36,294 bases of DNA, taken from the NCBI GenBank assembly GCA_015064025.1, contig SVSZ01000011.1, positions 1 through 36,294 of the forward strand. Direction: 5' to 3'. Source of the DNA: Oscillospiraceae bacterium (GTDB taxonomy: Bacteria; Bacillota; Clostridia; Oscillospirales; CAG-272). Made by a program: the position numbers and the translations under genes. The stretch's first letter is position 1. The number at the start of each line of letters is the position of its first letter. The notes under the pieces are model-generated. The model saw nothing but the letters and a program-made list of their open reading frames with translations. It was not told the origin of the DNA and searched no databases. Of this stretch, positions 24,300 through 32,449 are shown piece after piece.

Positions 24300-25316
24300 A
24301 TGAAGTACAATATGAAAAAATGGTTGGCAGACCTTGCATCTGCCGAAGAAAAAAAAGCACTCCCCATCCTCTCCTTTCCTTCGGTCTCCTTGCTTGGCGT
24401 TTCGGTGCGTGAGCTGATATCAAGCAGTGATCTGCAGGCAAAAGGTATGCAAGCGGTGGCAGAGTGTGTCGATTCCGCTGCGGCGGTAAGCCTTATGGAT
24501 CTGTCCGTGGAGGCAGAATGCTTCGGCGCAGAGGTCCGTTTTGCGGACGACGAGGTCCCCACGGTCATCGGGCAGCTGATCCACGACGAAAAGGAGGCGG
24601 AAAAGCTCTGCGTGCCCACGGTGGGAAGCGCTCGATCCGGACTTTATATCGATGCGATCGCAAAGGCTTGTAAGCTGATCACGGATCGCCCCGTGCTTGC
24701 GGGAATGATCGGTCCTTTCTCCCTCTCCGCCCGTCTTCTTGACGTATCCGAGATCATGATCTACTGCTACGACGAGCCCGACATGGTTCACACGGTGATG
24801 GAAAAAGCAACGGCGTTTCTCACCGAATACGCAAAAGCCTACCGTGAAGCGGGCGCTGACGGCATCGTAATGGCAGAGCCCGTAGCAGGACTTCTCTCTC
24901 CTTCGCTTGAAGAGGAATTTGCAGCCCCGTACGTAAAAAGGATCATTGACGCAGTCCAAGCGGATGACTTTGCCGTAGTCTACCACAACTGCGGCGACAA
25001 TACACCCATGATGATCCCCTCGCTTACTTCCGTGGGCGCTATGGCGTATCATTTCGGAAATGCGATCGATCTCAGTGCTATGCTTGAAAAATTCCCTGCA
25101 AACGTTCCCGTGATGGGCAACGTAGATCCCGCCGGTGTCCTTCGCGCGGGAACCCCCGAGACCGTACGCAAGGAAACCCTTTCTCTTCTTGAAAAATGCG
25201 CTCGTTATCCCAATTTCGTCGTTTCATCGGGCTGCGACGTACCTCCCATGACACCGTGGGAGAACATTCGTGCCTTCTTCGCCGCGGTGGAGGAATTCAA
25301 TGAGCACAGTAAATGA
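24300..25316 (+). CDS. MtaA/CmuA-like methylcobamide methyltransferase
   Basis: 338 residues from the ATG at 24300 (GAGGT 7 nt upstream), the usual MtaA length. The zinc triad of methylcobamide:coenzyme M methyltransferases is visible: H229 and C231 in VYHNCGDN, and C312 in SSGCDVPPMTPWEN. Other family segments are VLAGMIGPFSLSARLLD, ADGIVMAEPVAGLLSP and VMGNVDPAGVL. The family moves a methyl group between a corrinoid protein and a zinc-bound thiol. In a bacterium the acceptor need not be coenzyme M, and tetrahydrofolate-type enzymes are a different family, so the acceptor is open. It is the only one of the five UROD members here with the complete triad. The 3' end overlaps the DUF2284 gene by 17 nt. 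Confidence 0.86.
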   Translation: MKYNMKKWLADLASAEEKKALPILSFPSVSLLGVSVRELISSSDLQAKGMQAVAECVDSAAAVSLMDLSVEAECFGAEVRFADDEVPTVIGQLIHDEKEAEKLCVPTVGSARSGLYIDAIAKACKLITDRPVLAGMIGPFSLSARLLDVSEIMIYCYDEPDMVHTVMEKATAFLTEYAKAYREAGADGIVMAEPVAGLLSPSLEEEFAAPYVKRIIDAVQADDFAVVYHNCGDNTPMMIPSLTSVGAMAYHFGNAIDLSAMLEKFPANVPVMGNVDPAGVLRAGTPETVRKETLSLLEKCARYPNFVVSSGCDVPPMTPWENIRAFFAAVEEFNEHSK

Positions 25317-25881
25317 GCGTCTTACAGAGGCGGTGCTCTCACTCGGTGCCGACCGTGCGGCGGTCATTCCCGCACACGAGGTCGTCACGGACAGCGCCTT
25401 TCGCCCCATGTGTGAGGCAAACACCTGCGGAAAATACGGAAAATGCTACATGTGCCCCCCCGACGTAGGAGAGATCGATACATTGATCGCCTCGCTCGAA
25501 AGCTATTCCTCGGTGCTTGTCTATCAGAGAGTTGAGCCGCTTGAGGACAGCTTTGACGTAGAGGGAATGCACCGTGCGCGCATTGTGATGTTCCGTCTTG
25601 CACAGGCGTTGCGTGATCGCGTGAAGGATATAGGGATTACACACGTCCTTCACTTAACTGCGGGTGCCTGCGGTGTTTGCAGGGTATGCGCCAAGGAGGA
25701 GGGTCTTCCCTGCCGCGTCCCCGACCGTGCGACCTCCTCGCTTGAGGCGTACGGCATTCACGTATCCCGCCTTGCAGAGTCTGCGGGGATGCGTTATATC
25801 AACGGTGAAAATACCGTGACCTACTTCGGTGCTGTCTTCTTTACTCCCACCGAAACCGAAAAGGAGGAATCCGCATGCTGA
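25300..25881 (+). CDS. DUF2284 predicted metal-binding protein
   Basis: 193 residues from the ATG at 25300 (GGAGG, 6 nt spacer), overlapping the preceding gene. Cysteine clusters NTCGKYGKCYMCPPDVG (residues ~42-58) and GACGVCRVCAKEEGLPC (~125-141) match DUF2284, a family of small cytoplasmic proteins predicted to bind metal or an iron-sulfur cluster. Members recur next to UROD-type methyltransferase genes in anaerobes. Their role is not established; they may supply electrons, or help repair or load a corrinoid or zinc centre (inference). The stop overlaps the next start (ATG at 25875). AAGGAGG for the next gene lies inside its last codons, indicating tight coupling. Confidence 0.82.
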   Translation: MSTVNERLTEAVLSLGADRAAVIPAHEVVTDSAFRPMCEANTCGKYGKCYMCPPDVGEIDTLIASLESYSSVLVYQRVEPLEDSFDVEGMHRARIVMFRLAQALRDRVKDIGITHVLHLTAGACGVCRVCAKEEGLPCRVPDRATSSLEAYGIHVSRLAESAGMRYINGENTVTYFGAVFFTPTETEKEESAC

Positions 25882-26951
25882 AGCTTGATCCGATGATCGC
25901 CAAACGATACGATGCCTTTTGGCAAAGAGGCGCCGTTGATCGTTTTCTTACCTATCTTGCCGTCGGCAAGAATCCCTCAAAGCCGCCGCGACTCGCAGGC
26001 ATGAGCGATGAGGAATACATCAGGCGGAAGTGGGACGATATCGCGCTTCGCACAGAGGTCTCCAACAAGCACTGTGCGACCAACAATTATTATCTTGACG
26101 CTTTTCCAAGGCAATTTATCAACTTCGGACCTGGTTCGCTTGCGGCATCCATCGGCGGTAATTATCAATTTGCACTTGATACCGTTTGGTTCGACAGGAA
26201 TCCCGTTGTGACCGATTGGGAAGCTCCCCCCACGATCGCCTTTGACCCCGACAGCGACCTTTGGAAAAAAACGCTTGCCTTTACCGATGGGATCCTTGAG
26301 GGCGGTATTGCACACACCTCCATCGCGGATCTTGGAGGCTCGCTTGACATCGTTGCTTCCCTGCGTGGCACCGAGCCTCTTCTTTACGATCTGTACGACT
26401 ATCCAGAAGAGGTCAAGGCAGCATCCCGTCGAGTCACCGAGCTTTGGAAGCATGCCTATACCCTGCTTGCAGATCGCACGGCTCCTTATCAGGAGGGAAC
26501 CTCCTCGTGGATGCCCCTGTGGTGCCGCGAACGCTATTCTCCTCTACAATGCGATCTTTCCGTCATGTTCTCTCCCGATATGTTTGAGGAATTCGTGCTT
26601 CCCGATCTGATCGACCTGACGGAATTTCTCGACCACTCCGTCTATCACATGGACGGGCTCGGCGAGATCCCGCACCTTGATCATCTCCTCTCCATCCCAC
26701 GCCTTGACGCCATTCAATGGACCCCCGGTGCGGGCATCGGAGATCCGGGAGACGAGAGATGGTTCGAGATGTACCAAAAAATCCAGGCGGCAGGAAAGGG
26801 GCTTGTCCTCTTCGTGGGAAAGCCCGAGCTTGTCGAGCCGCTTATTCACGCGCTCTCCCCCAACGGTGTGTTCCTCTCTGTCGGAGGTTGTGACGACTAT
26901 ACCGCGAAAAAAGTAGAGGAAATGATCGTTTCCCACGGCTTGGGAAAATAA
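25875..26951 (+). CDS. UROD-superfamily protein, divergent paralog 4
   Basis: 358 residues; AAGGAGG before the ATG, overlapping the DUF2284 stop. The fold is recognisable from FLDHSVYHMDGLGEIPHLDHLL, AIQWTPGAGIGDPGDERWFEMY and LVLFVGKPELVEPLIHAL, a pattern of the UROD-like proteins found with trimethylamine-type corrinoid systems. The catalytic zinc HxC is replaced by YHMDG, and one cysteine remains in SVGGCDDYT. It is thus the most divergent of the five and may bind a substrate without zinc, or serve as a corrinoid-loading or structural partner. It is the last gene of the cluster before a strong terminator. Function unknown. Confidence 0.78.
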   Translation: MLKLDPMIAKRYDAFWQRGAVDRFLTYLAVGKNPSKPPRLAGMSDEEYIRRKWDDIALRTEVSNKHCATNNYYLDAFPRQFINFGPGSLAASIGGNYQFALDTVWFDRNPVVTDWEAPPTIAFDPDSDLWKKTLAFTDGILEGGIAHTSIADLGGSLDIVASLRGTEPLLYDLYDYPEEVKAASRRVTELWKHAYTLLADRTAPYQEGTSSWMPLWCRERYSPLQCDLSVMFSPDMFEEFVLPDLIDLTEFLDHSVYHMDGLGEIPHLDHLLSIPRLDAIQWTPGAGIGDPGDERWFEMYQKIQAAGKGLVLFVGKPELVEPLIHALSPNGVFLSVGGCDDYTAKKVEEMIVSHGLGK

Positions 26952-26963
26952 GTATCTCAAAAG

Positions 26964-27018
26964 AAAAACCGAAGGATCGGCTATACCCTTACGGGCACGT
27001 GCCGATCCTTCGGTTTTT
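26964..27018. terminator. Bidirectional terminator after the UROD cluster
   Basis: 18-bp perfect stem: AAAAACCGAAGGATCGGC (26964-26981) pairs with 27001-27018, ending in TTTTT. It lies between convergent genes and serves both. Confidence 0.9.
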
Positions 27019-27021
27019 ATA

Positions 27022-28098
27022 TTAGTCAAGGTAAAAATGATACATCGGGTATCTGCCGTTTCTGAGCTTTAGGCATTTATGGAGCTTGCCTTCCTTTTGC
27101 ATAGCAAAAAGGACGTTATATGAAAGCTCCGCATAAGGCTTGAAAAGCGCATCTTCCTTGTAATAAATGCAATCGCTGTATGGCTCTTGCCAGATATGCT
27201 TCCACTCGGTCATGTACATTTTTTCCAGATCCCAGAGGTTCTTTGGATCATCCTTCCTGCCGCGCAAAAAGGCTTCGATCAGATCGTATGCCTTTTTGAA
27301 AATATCCGCCGTAACGCGCTCCATGCGCATATTGCGTACGTGATGCCGCGTCACCGTCAATTCTCCCGCGCGCGCCGCGCAAACAACCCCCTCGGGCGGC
27401 TGTACCACCGTATCAAAAACCAGATTCTCCGGAAAACCGAATTGTGTGGTAGCAATATAGGTCTCCTCTCCGATCATTCCCACGCTCATGGGCATATTCA
27501 GCTTTCCGATGGCAATGGTGTCCGGCTCATCCACGCGAAGTGCCACCGCCACAATCGCATTGGGACGCTCGGAAAGCGTTTCTGCCAAAGCTTTGCAAAG
27601 GGGCATCCCTCTCTCGCAAAATTCTCCCGTGCGCAAAGCATAAGACTCCGTTCCGTGATAGCGCTTGCCATCGGGAAGAAAGAACATTCCCGTACCGTCG
27701 GGAGGCAAAGCGCTCCGTATATGCACTCCTTTTTCATAATATCCGCTCATGAGACGTCTTGTGTTTTCCATGTATTCAGGTGTGGCGGTCGTACTGAAAA
27801 TGCCGTTTGCCACCAGAGCAAGCCTTCCAGCATCATCCAAAAAGGGGTGCATATGCTCCACCTCATCTCCCCCCGGACGTGAGTGCGCAATACCGATCGT
27901 TCCCGGAAAATTCAAAGCATCTGTCGTGCGGAGCAGCTCGTCTACGTCACCGACCACCTTTGCGGTATAAAGAACACCGTTGTGGATCGTCGCAATCCCC
28001 GTTCCCGCACCACCGTCATAATACTGCTGGCGACGCAAAAGATCGATCAGGATCGGTGCCGCCTGCTTATTTCCTATGTAGCCCGCTATATTACACAT
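27022..28098 (-). CDS. Class II glutamine amidotransferase-domain protein
   Basis: 358 residues from the ATG at 28098 (GGAGGGG upstream). After Met removal the N-terminal residue is Cys (MCNIAGYIG), the nucleophile of Ntn-type glutaminase domains as in GlmS and PurF. Supporting segments are GIAHSRPGGDE (the GlmS GIAHTRWATHG region), LALVANGIFSTT and TYIATTQFGFPEN. The remaining ~120 residues carry no SIS isomerase or phosphoribosyltransferase domain, so it is not GlmS or PurF. Such stand-alone glutaminase proteins are widespread in Clostridia and of unknown acceptor. It has its own promoter, is monocistronic here, is convergent with the UROD cluster and is divergent from the GTPase-NYN gene. 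Confidence 0.82.
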   Translation of the reverse strand: MCNIAGYIGNKQAAPILIDLLRRQQYYDGGAGTGIATIHNGVLYTAKVVGDVDELLRTTDALNFPGTIGIAHSRPGGDEVEHMHPFLDDAGRLALVANGIFSTTATPEYMENTRRLMSGYYEKGVHIRSALPPDGTGMFFLPDGKRYHGTESYALRTGEFCERGMPLCKALAETLSERPNAIVAVALRVDEPDTIAIGKLNMPMSVGMIGEETYIATTQFGFPENLVFDTVVQPPEGVVCAARAGELTVTRHHVRNMRMERVTADIFKKAYDLIEAFLRGRKDDPKNLWDLEKMYMTEWKHIWQEPYSDCIYYKEDALFKPYAELSYNVLFAMQKEGKLHKCLKLRNGRYPMYHFYLD

Positions 28099-28158
28099 GG
28101 TTTCCCCTCCAATAATACGGCATAGCATCCCAGTGCCGAAAATCAAAGCTTACAGTAT

Positions 28159-28187
28159 ATTTTATCATGCGTCTCCTCATTTGTCAA
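28159..28187 (-). promoter_or_regulatory. Promoter of the glutaminase-domain gene
   Basis: On the minus strand, -35 TTGACA (28187-28182), 17-bp spacer, -10 TAAAAT (28164-28159), extended -10 TG. Confidence 0.78.
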
Positions 28188-28227
28188 GAAAAACATGATG
28201 CCGCTACCGTTTTTCACTTAGGATGCC

Positions 28228-28256
28228 TTGAAAGGAATCCTAAAAAGTGTTATAAT
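28228..28256 (+). promoter_or_regulatory. Promoter of the GTPase-NYN fusion gene
   Basis: -35 TTGAAA (28228-28233), 17-bp spacer, consensus -10 TATAAT (28251-28256), extended -10 TG; 28 bp before the start codon. Confidence 0.78.
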
Positions 28257-28284
28257 AAGTAAAAAACAGAAAGGAGGCTAACGT

Positions 28285-30867
28285 ATGAGAAAAAAACTGA
28301 CCGTCGGGATCCTTGCGCACGTTGACGCGGGGAAAACCACACTCTCCGAAGCGCTCCTTTATCTTTCGGGCAAGCTTCGAACACTGGGGCGAGTGGATCA
28401 CCAAAACACGTATCTTGACACCAATCAAATGGAGCGCGAGCGAGGAATTACCATTTTTTCGAAGCAAGCACGCTTTTCCTTTGGGGAATGCGACTTTATT
28501 CTTCTTGACACCCCGGGACATGTGGACTTTTCCGCCGAGACGGAACGTACGCTCGCTCTTCTGGACTATGCTATCCTTCTTATCAGCGCTCCCGACGGCG
28601 TGCAGAACCATACCCGCACGCTTTGGCGGCTGCTTGAATTTTATCACGTTCCAACCTTTGTTTTTGTCAACAAAACCGATCTTTCCATCAAACAAGCATC
28701 GGAAACGGAACGTGATCTCACCCTTGCACTTTCAAAAAGCTGTGTCCCGTTTTACGAAAGAGAAGACATACACAGGCGGGACGAACGGTTGGCACTTGTG
28801 CACGAGGCATTTCTTGATCAATGCATCGAAGGGATCCCCGTAAATGACGAGGACATTGCTGCCTTGATCACGGAAAGAAAGCTTTTCCCCTGCTTTTTCG
28901 GCTCTGCCCTGCGCCTTGACGGCATTGCGTTTTTGCTGGAGGCACTGGAAAGATATACCCTCGCGCCGCTTTATAACGAGGAAGACTTTGGCGCACGGGT
29001 ATATAAGATCTCCAATGCATCGTTGCGGCTCACCTTCATGAAGGTCACAGGCGGTTCGCTTTCTGTACGTGATGAGCTATCCTATCTTTCCTCGGACAAT
29101 ACCGCCATGCGCGAAAAGATCGGTGCGATACGGCTGTATTCGGGAGAAAAGTTCGAGCAGGTCGATCGGGTATCGGCAGGTGAGATCTGTGCCGTCACGG
29201 GGCTATCAGCGTCTTATGCGGGTCTTGGACTTGGCGTGGAAGCCAATACCCAAAAGCCGCTTCTTGAGCCTGTCCTCTCCTACGCGCTTCGCTTGCAGGA
29301 GGGCTGTGATCCCATGCAATATTTCCCAAGGCTCAAGCTATTGGAGGAAGAGGAGCCCTCCTTACATTTGTGCTGGAATGAGGAGCTGCGACAAATCGAG
29401 GCACGCTTGATGGGCGATATTCAGACGGAGCTGCTGCAACGTATGATCAAGGAGCGCCTCGGAATCTGTGTAACGTTTGATGCAGGCAAAATTCTTTACA
29501 AAGAAAAGATCAAAGAACGTGCGATTGGCGTCGGACATTTCGAGCCGCTTCGCCACTATGCGGAGGTTCAGCTTCTCCTGGAGCCGACGGCAAAGGGAAC
29601 GGGACTGAGCTTTGATACACGCGTTTCTGAAAACGAGCTTGATACCAACTGGCAACGGCTGATCCTTTCTCATCTTTATGAAAAATCGCACAGAGGTACG
29701 CGGATCGGTGCACTTCTGACCGATACGCGGATCACGCTGATCGCGGGACGCGCTCACCAAAAGCACACCGAGGGCGGAGACTTCCGTGAGGCGACCCTGC
29801 GAGCTGTGCGGCAAGGACTGATGCGTGTGGGCTGTACCCTTTTGGAGCCCTACTACCGCTTTCGCATGGAGCTGCCAAGCGCCGCCGTCGGACGCGCGAT
29901 GTCGGAGCTGCAGGAGCGACACGCAACCTTTGAGATCGAATCTGTACAGGGAGAACGGCACGTTCTGGTCGGTAGAGCTCCCGTTTCCACGCTTCACGGA
30001 TATACCCGGGAGCTCATCTCCTACACACGCGGAGCAGGAACGCTCTCTTGTGTCTTTGACGGCTATGACCCATGTCATAACGAGGATGCCGTCACCGCAG
30101 AATTCTCGTATGACCCCACCGCGGATCTTGAGAATACACCTCACTCCGTCTTCTGTGCCCACGGCGCAGGCTTTGTCGTTCCCTGGAACGAGGTAGACAC
30201 CTACAAGCATCTCGATCCACAAGTTTCTCTCGCCGAGGGAGATGAGGTCATCCTTCCCGCAAGACGCACGCTGGCAAGAAAATATAAGCTCAGCGACGAG
30301 GAGCTGGAAGCGATCATGAAACGCACCTTCGGACCGATCAAGAGACGTCAGTACCGCGAGCCGCGCGTCAATGCGGCGGACACGCAAAAAAATCACGTCC
30401 CAAAAAAATCCCTTATGCCGCACCGCCGCATGCTCATCGTGGATGGATATAACATCATATATGCGCATGAGGAACTGAAAAGGACCGCAGAATACAGCCT
30501 TGAAAAAGCGCGGGAGCTTTTGATGGACATGCTGAGCAATTACGTTGCCTATACGAAAACCGAGCTTACACTCGTCTTCGACGCATATCTTGTCAAAAAG
30601 GGCGCAGGCTCGGATTTTATCCACGACGGCTACCGTGTGATCTACACCAAGGAAAACCAAACAGCCGACGCCTTTATCGAGCGCATGATGCACGAGCTGG
30701 GTCCCGATTACAGCATCCGTGCCGTCACAGGGGACTCGCTGGTTCAGCTTTCTGCTCTTCATGCAGGGGTGCTACGCATGACCGCACGTGAATTTTTCGA
30801 GGAGCTGGAGAGCGTTTCTGCCGAGATCACGGAATTTCTCTTTCGGCTGTCTGAGCAAAAACGCTAA
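28285..30867 (+). CDS. TetM/EF-G-like translational GTPase fused to a Rae1/YacP-like NYN nuclease domain
   Basis: 860 residues; AGGAGG before the ATG. G1 is AHVDAGKTT (residues 11-19); the switch region has MERERGIT; G3 is DTPGHVDFS; G4 is NKTD. Domains II-V of EF-G/TetM type follow (to ~690), with the TetM-like end-of-domain segments LMRVGCTLLEPYYRF and LPSAAVGRAMSEL. From about residue 716 a new domain starts, RMLIVDGYNIIYAHEE, then LTLVFDAY, TADAFIERMM and VTGDSLVQ. These are the acidic motifs of NYN/PIN-like RNases of the YacP type. In Bacillus, YacP (Rae1) cleaves mRNA in the ribosomal A site; TetM-type proteins also act at the A site. The combination suggests one ribosome-rescue or quality-control protein (inference). 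Tetracycline resistance is not implied. Confidence 0.87.
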   Translation: MRKKLTVGILAHVDAGKTTLSEALLYLSGKLRTLGRVDHQNTYLDTNQMERERGITIFSKQARFSFGECDFILLDTPGHVDFSAETERTLALLDYAILLISAPDGVQNHTRTLWRLLEFYHVPTFVFVNKTDLSIKQASETERDLTLALSKSCVPFYEREDIHRRDERLALVHEAFLDQCIEGIPVNDEDIAALITERKLFPCFFGSALRLDGIAFLLEALERYTLAPLYNEEDFGARVYKISNASLRLTFMKVTGGSLSVRDELSYLSSDNTAMREKIGAIRLYSGEKFEQVDRVSAGEICAVTGLSASYAGLGLGVEANTQKPLLEPVLSYALRLQEGCDPMQYFPRLKLLEEEEPSLHLCWNEELRQIEARLMGDIQTELLQRMIKERLGICVTFDAGKILYKEKIKERAIGVGHFEPLRHYAEVQLLLEPTAKGTGLSFDTRVSENELDTNWQRLILSHLYEKSHRGTRIGALLTDTRITLIAGRAHQKHTEGGDFREATLRAVRQGLMRVGCTLLEPYYRFRMELPSAAVGRAMSELQERHATFEIESVQGERHVLVGRAPVSTLHGYTRELISYTRGAGTLSCVFDGYDPCHNEDAVTAEFSYDPTADLENTPHSVFCAHGAGFVVPWNEVDTYKHLDPQVSLAEGDEVILPARRTLARKYKLSDEELEAIMKRTFGPIKRRQYREPRVNAADTQKNHVPKKSLMPHRRMLIVDGYNIIYAHEELKRTAEYSLEKARELLMDMLSNYVAYTKTELTLVFDAYLVKKGAGSDFIHDGYRVIYTKENQTADAFIERMMHELGPDYSIRAVTGDSLVQLSALHAGVLRMTAREFFEELESVSAEITEFLFRLSEQKR

Positions 30868-30889
30868 CGGTATTTTTTGAAAACGCGTA

Positions 30890-30918
30890 TTGACGAAGTA
30901 TGAAAAGCATGATATAAT
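30890..30918 (+). promoter_or_regulatory. Promoter of glnA
   Basis: -35 TTGACG (30890-30895), 17-bp spacer, consensus -10 TATAAT (30913-30918), extended -10 TG. It begins 23 bp after the preceding stop; no terminator is seen in that gap. Confidence 0.8.
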
Positions 30919-30968
30919 GTAAATGGCAATCCCCGCTAACGCACATAAAACTGGAGGAAGAAAACATT

Positions 30969-32393
30969 ATGTCTAAAAGTGTACAGGACATTCTCAAGCT
31001 GATTGAGGAAAACGGAATCAAAATGGTGGATTTCAAGATGGTGGACATTAACGGTCAATACCGTCACGTCACCATTCCCGCGCAAAACTTCTCTGAGGAC
31101 ACGATGAAGAGCGGCATCGGCTTTGATGCATCCAACTACGGTTATGCGGTCGTTGAAAAAAGCGACATGGTCTTCATTCCGGATCCCGACACCGCACTGA
31201 TCGACCCCTTCTGCGAGATCCCCACGCTCTCCATGACGGGAAACGCAATGATCATCGCAAGCCCCGAAAACAAGCCTCTTGCCCAGTATCCCCGTAACAT
31301 TGTCCTCGCGGCCGAGCAGTATATGAAGGATTCCGGTATCGCGGACACCATGCTCATCCTTCCCGAGTTTGAATTTTATCTGTTCGATCAGGTCGGCTGG
31401 GAGGTCAGCGGCAGACAGATCGGCGTTGAGCTTGACGCACAGCAATCCTATTGGAACAGCGCAACCGAGGGACTCGGCGTGGTCGTTCCCAAGCAGAAAA
31501 ATTACCACATCGCAAAGCCCTTTGACGTAGCGTACGAGTGCCGCAGTGAGATGTGCCTGCACATGAAGGATGCGGGCATTGAGATCAACTATCATCATCC
31601 CGAGGTTGCCGCTTCGGGTCAGTTTGAGATCGAGCCTCAGCTTGGAAAAATGTCCCAAATGGCTGATGCGACCATGATGATCAAATATATCATCCACAAC
31701 ACGGCGCTGAAATACGGAAAGACCGCGACCTTCATGCCCAAGCCCATCTACGGTGAGGCGGGAAGCGGTATGCACGTGCATATGCTTCTTCTCAAGGATG
31801 GAGAGCCCGTCTTCTCCAAGGACGGCGCATACGCAAATCTGAGCGAGACCGCACACTACTTTATGGGTGGTCTGCTCAAGCACATCGATTCCCTTTGCGC
31901 ACTGACCAACCCCAGCACCAACTCCTTTAAGAGACTGGTTCCGGGCTTTGAGGCGCCCGTCACCGTCGGTTACGCTACCTCCAACCGCAGTGCGGTCATC
32001 CGTATCCCCGCATATGCAAAAACGCCCAATAAGCGTCGCTTTGAGCTTCGCAACCCCGACGCGACCTGCAATCCTTACTTCTGCTATGCCGCAATTCTGA
32101 TGGCGGGTCTTGACGGTGTCAAGAATAAGATCGATCCTCATGCAAACGGCTGGGGTCCCTATGACGTCAACCTTTATCACCTTCCCGAGGAGGAAAAAGC
32201 AAAGCTTTCTCACCTTCCTACCTCTCTTGACGAAGCGCTTGACGCACTTGAAAAGGATCACGACTACCTCACAGCGGGCGGTGTCTTCCCGATCGAGCTG
32301 ATACAAAACTTCATCAAGGCAAAGAGAGAGGAATGCCGCGAGCTTTCCAAGATCCCTCATCCCGCAGAATTTGACAAATACTACAATCTCTGA
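30969..32393 (+). CDS. glnA: Glutamine synthetase, type I
   Basis: 474 residues, a normal GSI length. It makes glutamine from glutamate, ammonia and ATP in the cytoplasm. Hallmarks in order: the beta-grasp N-terminus (VDFKMVDINGQYRHVTIP), LPEFEFYLFD and QFEIEPQLG with metal-binding glutamates, TFMPKPIYGEAGSGMHVH with the active-site residues, NSFKRLVPGFEAPVTVGY, NRSAVIRIPAY and RFELRNPDATCNPYF. VNLYHLPEEE corresponds to the tyrosine loop adenylylated in enteric enzymes; no adenylyltransferase gene is visible, so that control is not implied. GGAGGAAG precedes the ATG. It is monocistronic between its own promoter and a strong terminator. Confidence 0.96.
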   Translation: MSKSVQDILKLIEENGIKMVDFKMVDINGQYRHVTIPAQNFSEDTMKSGIGFDASNYGYAVVEKSDMVFIPDPDTALIDPFCEIPTLSMTGNAMIIASPENKPLAQYPRNIVLAAEQYMKDSGIADTMLILPEFEFYLFDQVGWEVSGRQIGVELDAQQSYWNSATEGLGVVVPKQKNYHIAKPFDVAYECRSEMCLHMKDAGIEINYHHPEVAASGQFEIEPQLGKMSQMADATMMIKYIIHNTALKYGKTATFMPKPIYGEAGSGMHVHMLLLKDGEPVFSKDGAYANLSETAHYFMGGLLKHIDSLCALTNPSTNSFKRLVPGFEAPVTVGYATSNRSAVIRIPAYAKTPNKRRFELRNPDATCNPYFCYAAILMAGLDGVKNKIDPHANGWGPYDVNLYHLPEEEKAKLSHLPTSLDEALDALEKDHDYLTAGGVFPIELIQNFIKAKREECRELSKIPHPAEFDKYYNL

Positions 32394-32400
32394 TAGACTC

Positions 32401-32449
32401 ATAAATTTTGAAGCCCATGTGCGTTTTGCACATGGGCTTCAAAATTTAT
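32401..32449. terminator. Bidirectional terminator between glnA and the lipase gene
   Basis: Perfect 22-bp inverted repeat (32401-32422 with 32428-32449), 5-nt loop GTTTT. It is A/T-rich at the base on both sides. The minus-strand lipase stop codon (32448-32446) lies inside the stem. Confidence 0.9.

Noticed and set aside
19438-26951. Haem biosynthesis (hemE) locus
   Set aside because: Five divergent UROD paralogs next to a corrinoid protein and DUF2284, with no other haem gene, fit methyl transfer instead.
29362-30762. 466-codon minus-strand frame opposite the GTPase-NYN gene
   Set aside because: Opposite strand encodes conserved EF-G and NYN motifs; no start signal for the antisense frame.
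28285-30867. Tetracycline resistance gene
   Set aside because: TetM-like motifs are shared by many translational GTPases, and the added NYN nuclease domain is not part of resistance proteins.
30936-32402. Long open frame (488 codons) antisense to glutamine synthetase
   Set aside because: It mirrors glnA codon structure, has no ribosome binding site, and the sense strand encodes an unmistakable glutamine synthetase.
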